Shown here piece by piece: positions 19,224-27,876 of a DNA stretch of 62,404 bases. The notes under the pieces are model-generated. The model did no database searches, was not told the origin of the DNA, and worked only from the letters and a program-made list of their open reading frames with translations. Position numbers and translations under genes: made by a program. The DNA is taken from NCBI GenBank assembly GCA_017647975.1, contig JAGCJL010000084.1, positions 1 to 62,404 on the forward strand, in the 5' to 3' direction. The DNA comes from Bacteroidaceae bacterium (lineage in GTDB: Bacteria > Bacteroidota > Bacteroidia > Bacteroidales > Bacteroidaceae). The stretch's first letter is position 1; each line of letters opens with the position of its first letter.

Positions 19224-20717
19224 TTAGAAGCCGATGAAAATCAACATTGCGTAACCAAGTACAAGACCAAGGAGACCAATGATGATACCAACCTTCATCA
19301 TATCCTTCTGCTCAATGAAACCTGTTGAGTGAGCAATGGCATTAGGAGGTGTAGAGATTGGAAGAATCATTGAAACAGAAGATGCGATAGCGATACCTAC
19401 CAACATTGCCTGAGGACCACCAACACCATCAAGAGCTGTACCAAGACCGCTTGCTACCACACCGAGTACTGGAACCAACAATGATGTTGCAGCAGAGTGA
19501 GAGATGAAGTTAGAGAAACCGAAGCAGATGAGACCTGCAAGAATCATAACTACAAGTGGTGAGAAGTTACCGAATGGTACTGACTCAACGATTAGACTGC
19601 TCAAGCTCTGTGAGCCTTCGCCCTTGTAGTTAAGTGCAACACCGAGTGCAAAACCACCGGCTACCATCCAAAGAACACTCCAGTTGATTTCCTCAAGGTC
19701 ACGACGTGTAAGGATACCTGTTGCACAGAATATTGCTATAGGAATCATAGCCACAACATTGGTATCGATACCCCACATGTCTGTACCGAACATCCACATG
19801 AAGATTGTCACAACAAAGGCTACAACAACTGACCATGTCTTGAAATCCCAACGGATGTTACCTTCAATCTCAATCTTGATATTCTTCTGCTTGAATGGGA
19901 ACATGAAGCGGAGCAACAACCATGCAAGTACAAGAAGTACAATCACGAATGGAGCCATTTTTATTGTCCAGTCAACGAAACTGATACCCATATCCTGTGA
20001 AGCAAGGTAGTCAAGAGCAATCATGTTAGGAGGTGTACCGATAGGAGTAATCATACCACCAAGGTTTGCACCTACAGGAATAGCCAAAGCCAATGCAATA
20101 CGGCCTTTACCGTCAGCAGGCAAAGAACGGAGTACAGGAGTAAGGAATGCCAACATCATAGCAGCTGTAGCAGTGTTGCTAACGAAAGCCGAGAAGATAG
20201 CTGTTACAAGTATAAAACCGAGCAACACAACCTCTGAACGTGTACCGAAAGGCTTCAAAAGCACACGTGCCAAAGCAACGTCGAGCTTAACCTTTGTCAA
20301 ACCGATTGCAAGCACGAAACCACCGATGAATAGCATGATTGTTGGGTTTGAGAAACAAGCAAAGATGCTCTTGAAAGGTACCAAACCAACATTACCCTCG
20401 GGACGGAGGAAACTGAATGAACTTGTAGATACGGTAAACAACATAATTGTAACCACAATCATTGAGGTAACCCACGAAGGCATAGCCTCAGTAAGCCACA
20501 TGAGTGCAGCAAACACAAAAAGAGCAATGATGCGTTGGTGAACAACAGTAAGACCTTCGATACCGAAAGACTCTGTAGGCAACATTGCAACTACCATAGA
20601 AATTACTGCAATAAAAATAAGTTTTATTGCATTGAGAGGAAGTTTTCTCTCTCTCTTGTGGGATTTGTTCTTCTGAATTTTCTCAAGAACGCTGTAACCC
20701 GGAAAGTTTTTAAACAT
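19224..20717 (-). CDS. DASS (SLC13)-family anion:sodium symporter
   Basis: Inner-membrane carrier of the divalent anion:Na+ symporter family, which takes up dicarboxylates or sulfate. The 497-aa protein has about 12 hydrophobic segments. The first SNTxT substrate and sodium motif is SNTATAAMM; in the second repeat the equivalent site reads SHSAATSLLVP. NLGGMITPIGTPPNMIA and PISTPPNAIAHSTGF are family motifs. Substrate cannot be decided; in an anaerobe, succinate, fumarate or malate is likely. The LysR gene downstream may regulate it. Confidence 0.88.
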   Translation of the reverse strand: MFKNFPGYSVLEKIQKNKSHKRERKLPLNAIKLIFIAVISMVVAMLPTESFGIEGLTVVHQRIIALFVFAALMWLTEAMPSWVTSMIVVTIMLFTVSTSSFSFLRPEGNVGLVPFKSIFACFSNPTIMLFIGGFVLAIGLTKVKLDVALARVLLKPFGTRSEVVLLGFILVTAIFSAFVSNTATAAMMLAFLTPVLRSLPADGKGRIALALAIPVGANLGGMITPIGTPPNMIALDYLASQDMGISFVDWTIKMAPFVIVLLVLAWLLLRFMFPFKQKNIKIEIEGNIRWDFKTWSVVVAFVVTIFMWMFGTDMWGIDTNVVAMIPIAIFCATGILTRRDLEEINWSVLWMVAGGFALGVALNYKGEGSQSLSSLIVESVPFGNFSPLVVMILAGLICFGFSNFISHSAATSLLVPVLGVVASGLGTALDGVGGPQAMLVGIAIASSVSMILPISTPPNAIAHSTGFIEQKDMMKVGIIIGLLGLVLGYAMLIFIGF

Positions 20718-20775
20718 AGTTGATTATTATTAAATGAAAAATTATCTAAAAAAAGTCGTTTTTCACAAATCTTTG

Positions 20776-20783
20776 CAAAATTA
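20776..20783 (-). promoter_or_regulatory. Candidate -7 box of the DASS transporter
   Basis: Minus-strand TAATTTTG matches TAnnTTTG exactly; it lies about 60 nt before the start codon. No good -33 element was found. Confidence 0.35.
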
Positions 20784-20910
20784 CAACCTAATTATTATTA
20801 TAAATAATAAGCATCTATCTGTTTTTACGATAACAACTATAGATGACATCAATACATAATAAAAATATGTCACCCAAAGCAAAGAAAAAGATACATTATA
20901 GTATAATATA

Positions 20911-20942
20911 TGTGCCAATATGTAAGAAAATAGTTATATTTG
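20911..20942 (+). promoter_or_regulatory. Candidate promoter of fabD
   Basis: TGTG at 20911-20914, 20 bp, TATATTTG (exact -7 consensus) at 20935-20942, about 26 nt before the ATG at 20969. This supports 20969 over the in-frame ATG at 20843, which is upstream of the promoter. Confidence 0.5.
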
Positions 20943-20968
20943 CAATTATTTATAGAGAAAAAAACGAC

Positions 20969-21841
20969 ATGAAAGCTTTTGTTTTTACAGGTCAGGGTTC
21001 ACAGTTCAGTGGAATGGGAAAGGATTTGTATGAGAACAATTCCTTGGCCAAAAAGTATTTTGAAAAAGCCAACGAAATATTAGGATTCCGTATCACTGAT
21101 ATCATGTTTAACGGCAGTGACGAGGAGCTACGTCAAACCAAAGTCACACAGCCTGCAGTATTTATACATTCTGTAATATCGGCACTTGCTCTTGGTGATG
21201 AGTGCAATCCACAGATGGTTGCCGGGCACTCGTTAGGAGAGTTCTCGGCACTTACCGTTGCCGGAACATTAAGTTTTGAAGACGGTTTGAAACTTGTTTA
21301 TCAGCGTGCTCAGGCCATGCAGAAGGCTTGCGACATCCAGCAATCAACAATGGCTGCGATATTGGGACTTGACGATGAAATTGTAGAAAACGTCTGCAAT
21401 GAAATTAGTTCAAAAGGCAAAATTGTTGTAGCAGCCAACTTCAACTCTCCGGGGCAGGTTGTTATCTCGGGCGAGATTGATGCGGTGAACGAGGCTTGTG
21501 AAGCACTGAAAGCCGCGGGAGCAAAACGTGCATTACCATTGAGTGTAAGCGGAGCCTTCCACTCACCTCTAATGCAACCGGCAAAGGAAGAACTTGAAAA
21601 AGCTATTGCCGAAACAACATTCAATACACCTTCGTGTCCCGTATATCAGAATGTTGATGCCAAGCCACACACCAATCCACAGGAGATAAAGAAAAATCTC
21701 ATAGCCCAACTGACTGCACCTGTACGTTGGACCGAGACTATCAAACTTATGATTTCCGACGGAGCAACAGACTTTGTAGAGTGTGGACCTGGAAATGTAC
21801 AGCAGGGACTTATAAAGAAAATCAAATCATCATTAGAATAA
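20969..21841 (+). CDS. fabD: Malonyl-CoA:ACP transacylase
   Basis: Loads malonyl groups onto acyl carrier protein for fatty acid elongation in the cytosol. The 290-aa protein starts MKAFVFTGQGSQFSGMGK, carries the nucleophile S88 in GHSLGE, and the catalytic His in SGAFHSPLM. Normal length with the start at 20969. The GH13 gene follows 15 nt later without an intervening terminator and is probably in the same transcript. Confidence 0.95.
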   Translation: MKAFVFTGQGSQFSGMGKDLYENNSLAKKYFEKANEILGFRITDIMFNGSDEELRQTKVTQPAVFIHSVISALALGDECNPQMVAGHSLGEFSALTVAGTLSFEDGLKLVYQRAQAMQKACDIQQSTMAAILGLDDEIVENVCNEISSKGKIVVAANFNSPGQVVISGEIDAVNEACEALKAAGAKRALPLSVSGAFHSPLMQPAKEELEKAIAETTFNTPSCPVYQNVDAKPHTNPQEIKKNLIAQLTAPVRWTETIKLMISDGATDFVECGPGNVQQGLIKKIKSSLE

Positions 21842-21856
21842 TATTAAAAACAAACA

Positions 21857-23542
21857 ATGTCCAAAATAATAATATACCAGTTATTGCCAAGACTATTTGG
21901 CAACAGTAACGAAAACTGTATTCAAGGAGGCACTATTGAACAGAACGGTTGTGGCAAGTTCAACGACATTTCGACTAAGGCACTTAACGCCATTCGTGGC
22001 ATTGGTGCAACTCATGTATGGTACACAGGTGTCATAGAACACACCACACGTACCGACTACACAGCCTATGGCATACCGGCCGACCACCCCGCTACAGTAA
22101 AGGGTGAGGCTGGTTCACCCTATGCCATCAAGGATTATTACGACAACGACCCTGACCTTGCTGTTAATGTAGAGAAACGTCGCGAGGAGTTCAAGGCACT
22201 TATAGACCGTACACACAAAGCCGGACTTAAGGTTATTATAGACTTTATCCCCAACCATGTTGCACGCCACTACCATAGCGACAACACACCAAAGGGTACA
22301 TACAGTTTTGGCGAGCACGATGACAAGAGCCTGTTCTTTGTAGGACATAACAATTTCTACTATCTTGGCGAGAGAGAGTACGGCTGCAACATTGACGCAA
22401 AGGATTGTGCCGACAGCGAATACACCGAATCTCCATTGCGTGCCACAGGCAACGACTGCTTTGGTTCTCCCGGACGTAACGATTGGTACGACACCGTAAA
22501 GCTCAACTACGGTATTGACTACCGCACCGGTAACCGTCAGTTCTCACCAGTTCCCAACACATGGGTAAAGATGCTCAAAATTCTAAGATATTGGGCATCA
22601 CAAGGCATTGATGGATTCCGTTGCGACATGGTAGAGATGACCCCTGTAGAATTCTGGAGTTGGGCTGTGCCAAAGATTAAGGAGGAATTCCCAGGCATAA
22701 TCTTCATTGGTGAGATATATCAGCCACATATATACCGCTCATTCATCAAGGATGGACACTTTGACTACCTCTATGACAAAGTGGGACTTTATGACACGCT
22801 CCGTGGAGTGATGAACGGCCAGACATCGGCAAACGAAATCAGCTATGCACTGCAGAGTACTGCCGATATACGCCAGCACATGCTCACATTCCTTGAAAAC
22901 CACGATGAACAGCGTATAGCATCGGATTTCTTCGCGGCAAAAGCCGAGCGTGCACTGGCATCGCTCATTATCTCTGCGACAACAGGAACAGAACCTTTCA
23001 TGCTTTATGCAGGACAGGAGTTCGGAGAAAAAGGTATGGACAAGGAAGGCTACAGCGGTGTCGATGGAAGAACAACCATCTTTGACTACTGGAGCGTCGA
23101 TACGCTCAGACGCTGGAAAGGCGACGGCAGCTATTCTGGTGAAAATCTTACCGAAGAGGAGAAGGCATTGCAAGCATTCTATTCACACCTGCTTAACCTA
23201 TGCAACAAGGAAGAGGCACTCACAAGAGGAACATTCTACGGCCTGCAATATGCCAACCCACACAGTGAGGTATATGACAGCAATCACACATTCGCATACC
23301 TTAGAGGAACAGACAAGGAGCTGTTGCTCATTGTCACCAACTTCAACGATCACGACAGAATGTGCGAGGTGACAATACCCGAGGAGGCATTCGCATTCTT
23401 TGGTGTTACATGCAGCGACAAACCACAGAAAGCAACAGAACTGTTGAGAAACGAAAAACTTGAATTACAGTTGAACTCTTTTGACAAGATTGCTGTTAAT
23501 ATACCGGCAAACAATGGAGTTATACTGAAATTCAAGATTTAA
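21857..23542 (+). CDS. GH13 alpha-amylase-family glycosidase, cytoplasmic
   Basis: The 561-aa protein is a (beta/alpha)8 glycoside hydrolase of family 13 that probably acts on alpha-glucans. Catalytic residues are D257 (DGFRCD, nucleophile), E286 (IGEIYQP, acid/base) and D350 (ENHDEQR, transition-state stabiliser); VIIDFIPNHVAR is conserved region I. There is no signal peptide, so it should act in the cytoplasm on stored glycogen or imported oligosaccharides. The C-terminal about 90 residues form a beta domain. It overlaps the next gene by one base (TAATG). Confidence 0.9.
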   Translation: MSKIIIYQLLPRLFGNSNENCIQGGTIEQNGCGKFNDISTKALNAIRGIGATHVWYTGVIEHTTRTDYTAYGIPADHPATVKGEAGSPYAIKDYYDNDPDLAVNVEKRREEFKALIDRTHKAGLKVIIDFIPNHVARHYHSDNTPKGTYSFGEHDDKSLFFVGHNNFYYLGEREYGCNIDAKDCADSEYTESPLRATGNDCFGSPGRNDWYDTVKLNYGIDYRTGNRQFSPVPNTWVKMLKILRYWASQGIDGFRCDMVEMTPVEFWSWAVPKIKEEFPGIIFIGEIYQPHIYRSFIKDGHFDYLYDKVGLYDTLRGVMNGQTSANEISYALQSTADIRQHMLTFLENHDEQRIASDFFAAKAERALASLIISATTGTEPFMLYAGQEFGEKGMDKEGYSGVDGRTTIFDYWSVDTLRRWKGDGSYSGENLTEEEKALQAFYSHLLNLCNKEEALTRGTFYGLQYANPHSEVYDSNHTFAYLRGTDKELLLIVTNFNDHDRMCEVTIPEEAFAFFGVTCSDKPQKATELLRNEKLELQLNSFDKIAVNIPANNGVILKFKI

Positions 23543-24183
23543 TGAAAAGAATATTCGTTGCAATAGCACTGCTTACAACACTATTTACAACAAACGCCCA
23601 AGCAAAGCTTGAGCTTGCGACAATAGAAGATATTGTAAATAACGAGAAGTACTATTTCAACGACATTGTAGAAATATACAAGAGCGATGACCCATACCTG
23701 CGTATGGATGACATCGCTCTTGTATATTATAGTCAGGCATTCAAGGCTGCCGACAAAGATAGCGAGGAAAACAATAAATTGCTTAAACAGTATTATAATG
23801 AAAACGAGTTCAAGAAACTGTATGCAGTTGCAACAAGAGTTCTTGAACAGAAACCGGCAAACCTCAACGCCCTATTCTATGCTTGGGTAGCAGCAAAAGA
23901 GATTGGTAAGAGCAATGAGGAGATTCTCTCGTATGTAAACAAGTTCAACAGAATAGTACAGATGATTACAGAGTATGGCGATGGCAAAAGTTGCGAATCC
24001 CCGTTCTGTATAGTACACCCCGACGACCAGACTTTTATAATCTCGACATTGGAGGTAGAGAGCATCTCGGACAAATTCGATATAGAGACACTCTGCAATA
24101 TACATACAATAAAGCCAACTAAAAGATTCCGCTCAGGCGTACTCTATTTTGATTTGAGTTTATTCCTTAAACAGAAAAAGTAA
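23542..24183 (+). CDS. Exported DUF4919-like protein
   Basis: The 213-aa product has a signal peptide (about 1-21, ...LLTTLFTTNAQA) and a predominantly alpha-helical mature part with tetratricopeptide-like spacing (KLYAVATRVLEQKPANLNALFYAW). It resembles the DUF4919 family found in Bacteroidales; that assignment is from memory. Function is unknown. Its ATG overlaps the GH13 stop, so it is translationally coupled to it. Confidence 0.65.
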   Translation: MKRIFVAIALLTTLFTTNAQAKLELATIEDIVNNEKYYFNDIVEIYKSDDPYLRMDDIALVYYSQAFKAADKDSEENNKLLKQYYNENEFKKLYAVATRVLEQKPANLNALFYAWVAAKEIGKSNEEILSYVNKFNRIVQMITEYGDGKSCESPFCIVHPDDQTFIISTLEVESISDKFDIETLCNIHTIKPTKRFRSGVLYFDLSLFLKQKK

Positions 24184-24210
24184 AATAAAAAACATTTTTA
24201 TCAAAAATAC

Positions 24211-24241
24211 TTGTCAATATGTAAAGTTTACATTACATTTG
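24211..24241 (+). promoter_or_regulatory. Promoter with palindromic operator for the membrane-protein/Xre pair
   Basis: TTG at 24211-24213, 20 bp, TACATTTG (24234-24241). Between the two boxes lies the 15-bp palindrome ATGTAAAGTTTACAT (24219-24233). A repressor bound there would block RNA polymerase. The likely ligand is the 69-aa Xre protein encoded second in the operon. Confidence 0.6.
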
Positions 24242-24265
24242 TCGTGTAATTTTAAACCTACATAT

Positions 24266-24745
24266 ATGAAAACGAATTATCTTTTACCTACAGGCTTCAG
24301 AAAAGCAGTTTGGTGTATGTTTATTCCGGGAGTAATTTTAGGAATACTGTACTTGTTCGGAGAATATCCCTCATGGCTTAACCTTGGCGGTTCAAAAGCC
24401 TTCGCACTGTTTGACGGTTTCAGCGATACCCAAACCTTCTCACTGATATTCAATGACAGCTGGACCGAAGAGTTCATAATCATTCTTATTGCCACAGCAT
24501 TGCTTTTCATAGGCTTCTCACGTGAGAAGGACGAAGACGAGTGTATAGCCAACATAAGAATGAATGCCTTGGTATGGGCAATAATAGTAAACACAGTTTT
24601 ACTAATTACCGGTACATTACTGATATTCGGTTTGCCCTACTTCACTTTCATGAGTATATACATGTTCAGTTTAATGATACTGTTCATTGCAAAATACCAA
24701 TGGCTAATTTACCGTTTTAGAAAAAACAGCAGCTATGACGAATAA
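24266..24745 (+). CDS. Small membrane protein, four predicted helices
   Basis: The 159-aa protein has about four hydrophobic segments (around residues 12-30, 72-88, 100-123 and 127-150) and no recognisable catalytic motif. I do not recognise the family. I took the ATG at 24266 (MKTNYLLPTGFRKAVWC) since an upstream ATG at 24239 overlaps the -7 box. Its end overlaps the Xre gene by 11 nt, the arrangement seen for DUF2975-like membrane protein plus YozG-type repressor pairs, so the two probably act together. Confidence 0.7.
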   Translation: MKTNYLLPTGFRKAVWCMFIPGVILGILYLFGEYPSWLNLGGSKAFALFDGFSDTQTFSLIFNDSWTEEFIIILIATALLFIGFSREKDEDECIANIRMNALVWAIIVNTVLLITGTLLIFGLPYFTFMSIYMFSLMILFIAKYQWLIYRFRKNSSYDE

Positions 24746-24944
24746 CATAAGAGTTGAAAGAGCCATAAAACGCATGACCCAACAGCAGTTGGCTGAACTT
24801 GTACAGGTTAGCCGGCAGACAATAAATGCGATTGAGCAAGGTAAATATATCCCATCGACAGTTCTCGCACTGAAAATAGCAAACGTTTTTGAAAAAAAGG
24901 ACGATGATATTTTCCAGTTGGAGGAAGAAGACTGGAATAAATAA
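24735..24944 (+). CDS. Xre-family (YozG-like) transcriptional regulator
   Basis: The 69-aa protein is a minimal Cro/CI-type helix-turn-helix (MTQQQLAELVQVSRQTINAIE, with QGKYIPSTVLALKIANVF) with an acidic tail. Such tiny regulators often repress their own operon; the palindrome in the operon promoter (24219-24233) is the expected site. It overlaps the upstream membrane-protein gene by 11 nt, which implies coupled translation. A strong bidirectional terminator follows directly. Confidence 0.9.
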   Translation: MTNNIRVERAIKRMTQQQLAELVQVSRQTINAIEQGKYIPSTVLALKIANVFEKKDDDIFQLEEEDWNK

Positions 24945-24993
24945 GCAAAAAAAAACAGGCTTGTAACAGCAAGCCTGTTTTTTTTTGCTTATT
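24940..24993. terminator. Bidirectional terminator, 24-bp arms
   Basis: Perfect 24-bp arms (24940-24963 and 24970-24993) with core ACAGGCTTG and a 6-nt loop. Nine A and nine T in the arms supply a U-tract on either strand. It ends the Xre operon and the leftward sialidase gene. Confidence 0.9.
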
Positions 24994-25003
24994 TCAACGG
25001 TAA

Positions 25004-27799
25004 TCACTTGATAACCTTCTTGCCACCTACAATGTAAATTCCAGAAGCAGTAATCTCGCTTACCTTACGACCAGCAAGGTCAAAGATATGCTCTTCTGAA
25101 TCTTCTACTTCAAAATTCTCTACTGCAGTGGTATTGTCATCCTCCTTCTTGTGTGTTGAAAAATAATTTTCATTGGTTATATCCTCTATTGTCAAAGGTA
25201 CATAAACCATAGAATAACCTTTTGTGTAATCACCAGCATAACATGGTTCCTCTTCAAAGAAGAAAGCAATATCACCGTTTTGTTGCAGGCTCATTGTGCT
25301 GTAAGAACTCAAAACAGAACTTACCTGCTTACCCTCGATCCAATTTCCTGCCATATCATTTGAAGTATATGTAGCATTGGCCGAAACCTCTTTGTACCAG
25401 ATAGTAACATTTTTGCGGTCATACTGTCCGGAACCGCCCTTAGGCTGTGATTGCAGCAAAAGTTTCACGGCATCACCGTTAGAGTTCTTTGCATCAACAC
25501 ACATAATTTCACCATTGGTACCGTTATTGCCACCATTATTACAACCGTTCACAGCACTATTCCAAGTTCCGGCAGAAGTCTCCTTATTGGTATATGTAAA
25601 TATATTGAATACACGTCCACCGACACGGCGTGCACTAAGCAGAATCTGTCCGTTAGGCAAAATTTCAACTTTTGGCTCGTCACCGGCAGCAACAGGAGTC
25701 TGGCTACCACCGAGGATATTCCAATTCTTACCCAAATCGTCGCTATAGATTGCAAAGTTATTATAATTGTTTGTGCCTATTCTAACAAGAAGAGCACCAT
25801 ATATACGGGCATTTCCCGTACCGTTATAATCATGGTCAACAGCAAGTTTACCACTACCAAAGAAAGCAGAGCCACCGCTTGGGATAAGACTTGTCGCTGT
25901 TGAATACATCTTTGTTGTCATCTCCTCAATCGTCCAAGTAACACCGTTGTCACTACTGAAGACACGAGCCATTCTGTTAGGATTGCTGGTTGAACCATTA
26001 GGGAAAAGCACGTCACCGGCAGCAGCCATAACAACGACATTTTCTCCCACTGCAGCAACAGCAGCATCACCAAAAGCACGCTCATAGCTTCCTTCCTTGC
26101 TGTTATCACCGGCTGCGATAGTCTTAATTTCACTCCATGTAGCACCATTGTCATCACTTGTGCGGATAACAAGGTCTATTCTCTTTGTACCTGTACCATG
26201 ATTATCACGACCAATATCGTCCAAATTATGACGATAGTCGCTTATAGCAACGATTCTGCCTGTACTGGTTGTTGCAATGGCCGGGATACGATATGATTTG
26301 GGATCATCATTATAGAAAAGAGTAACATCACCTGTTCCGTCGGTCTTGAACTTAGCCACAACAGGAGTTCCGGCAACCAGTTTCTCTTTTTGTTCTGCTG
26401 TCAATGTTGGATTTTTTCCTAAAGCAACACCATCAAGATAGAAACCGACAAAATCAAAGCCACGATATTCGTAAGAAGATGAAAGCGTAATATTTCCCGA
26501 TAAATCGGCCAAGACATAAGCTGTCTTGTTTACATCATCAGTTGTTGCAACAACATTATTAGAAGCCAATGTTATACCGCCAAAGTGTGTATTAGGATTT
26601 TTGTTTGTCAATCCTTCAACCTCTATTTTATAATATAATTTGGTCTCAAAACCGGCAACCAAATTCTTGATATCTGCAAGGACATCAGCAGCGGCATCAC
26701 CTACTTCAAAAACGAGGTTTGAAGAACCCATATCGCCAGCTTGAGAATCCTGTGTCCAGCCGGTATCCCAAAGAAGAACACCATAGGTGTATTGAGAAGC
26801 ACTTGTATTATGATTTACAGCATGTTTCTCTATACCTATTATAATTGGATGAGTTGCCAATGTAGAAGACTTGAATTCAAGAGCCGATGTTGTGGGTTTG
26901 GTTGAAAGCGGTACAGTATTCTTGTCAGCAGAATTATATGACATAAATTTACCCACACCTACATTATACAAGTAGTTACCATCCTCTGTTGAGTAGTAAA
27001 TCCATTGACAATTCTTATTATCTTTACTTGGATTAGAATTCGTAAGCTTATTTGAATTATATACATAATCCACTCCTGCAGTTGCCATTAACCAGCCACG
27101 CTGTGTCTCAAAAGTATAGACCTTTCCGCTAACCAAATCAGCTGGTGTCTTTACAGCATTGGCAGGAAGGGTAACAGGAAAAATTTCTGCAATCTGCTCA
27201 CTTGTCAGTACCGCGTTATAAACCTTTACCATATTTATAGTTGCGTCACACAATTCATGAGCAGCACTGCTTGCCATACCACCACCAATATAGATTTTGG
27301 CATTGGGATAATCCTCTTTCACCATTTTAGGAGTAGCAATTTCATAATTATTGAAATTGCGGTTCATAACCTCAGAACCATTGACATAAATTTTGAATTT
27401 ATTGTTTGTTTTATCAAAAACATAAACAAGTTTCACACTCTCTGTGTTGTTTGGGATAGAACTTGTTGAAAAATGTTGACCATCTTTCGCTGCAGCGATA
27501 TATGCAGGAGCTTGTCCTACATGTCCACAAGCCATAAAAGAGGTGTTTGTTCCGGAAAAGTTTTCAGGAACTGGCTGATCAGGGTCGGCAACACAGAAGA
27601 AGGCACCACGACCCGACATTGTTCCTGTTGTCACCTCCATTGCAACTGTAAGATTCTGCATATCAAAAATCTTTGTAGCATCGGCATCGCTCAACAGATA
27701 AGGAGCAGTACCTATCTGGGACAACTCAACCACCGGAGTCTGTGCCATTGCAGCTATTGTCATAAACAATGATGCAATAAATAAAGTAATTTTTCTCAT
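25004..27799 (-). CDS. Multidomain secreted sialidase (GH33) with T9SS-type tail
   Basis: Exo-alpha-sialidase releasing terminal sialic acids from glycans outside the cell. The 931 residues comprise a signal peptide (1-19, ending AMA), a LamG/concanavalin-like domain (about 20-205), a ricin-like beta-trefoil (about 215-390), a beta-sandwich (about 395-490), and the sialidase propeller (about 498-880). The catalytic domain has YRIP (R504), SDYR, Asp-boxes (SDDNGATW, SSDNGVTW, SDDLGKNW) and the late YSTMSLQQNG / FFEEEP segment with the nucleophile Tyr. The last about 28 residues (IFDLAGRKV...GIYIVGGKKV) look like a type IX secretion sorting domain. It lies 77 nt after hydF on the same strand but is functionally unrelated. 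Confidence 0.88.
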   Translation of the reverse strand: MRKITLFIASLFMTIAAMAQTPVVELSQIGTAPYLLSDADATKIFDMQNLTVAMEVTTGTMSGRGAFFCVADPDQPVPENFSGTNTSFMACGHVGQAPAYIAAAKDGQHFSTSSIPNNTESVKLVYVFDKTNNKFKIYVNGSEVMNRNFNNYEIATPKMVKEDYPNAKIYIGGGMASSAAHELCDATINMVKVYNAVLTSEQIAEIFPVTLPANAVKTPADLVSGKVYTFETQRGWLMATAGVDYVYNSNKLTNSNPSKDNKNCQWIYYSTEDGNYLYNVGVGKFMSYNSADKNTVPLSTKPTTSALEFKSSTLATHPIIIGIEKHAVNHNTSASQYTYGVLLWDTGWTQDSQAGDMGSSNLVFEVGDAAADVLADIKNLVAGFETKLYYKIEVEGLTNKNPNTHFGGITLASNNVVATTDDVNKTAYVLADLSGNITLSSSYEYRGFDFVGFYLDGVALGKNPTLTAEQKEKLVAGTPVVAKFKTDGTGDVTLFYNDDPKSYRIPAIATTSTGRIVAISDYRHNLDDIGRDNHGTGTKRIDLVIRTSDDNGATWSEIKTIAAGDNSKEGSYERAFGDAAVAAVGENVVVMAAAGDVLFPNGSTSNPNRMARVFSSDNGVTWTIEEMTTKMYSTATSLIPSGGSAFFGSGKLAVDHDYNGTGNARIYGALLVRIGTNNYNNFAIYSDDLGKNWNILGGSQTPVAAGDEPKVEILPNGQILLSARRVGGRVFNIFTYTNKETSAGTWNSAVNGCNNGGNNGTNGEIMCVDAKNSNGDAVKLLLQSQPKGGSGQYDRKNVTIWYKEVSANATYTSNDMAGNWIEGKQVSSVLSSYSTMSLQQNGDIAFFFEEEPCYAGDYTKGYSMVYVPLTIEDITNENYFSTHKKEDDNTTAVENFEVEDSEEHIFDLAGRKVSEITASGIYIVGGKKVIK

Positions 27800-27876
27800 A
27801 ATGATTAGTTAGAAATTTATTGTGTTCTTAAATAATATCTTTAGCAAAGAAAGTAAAAATATTGCGTAATTCAAAA

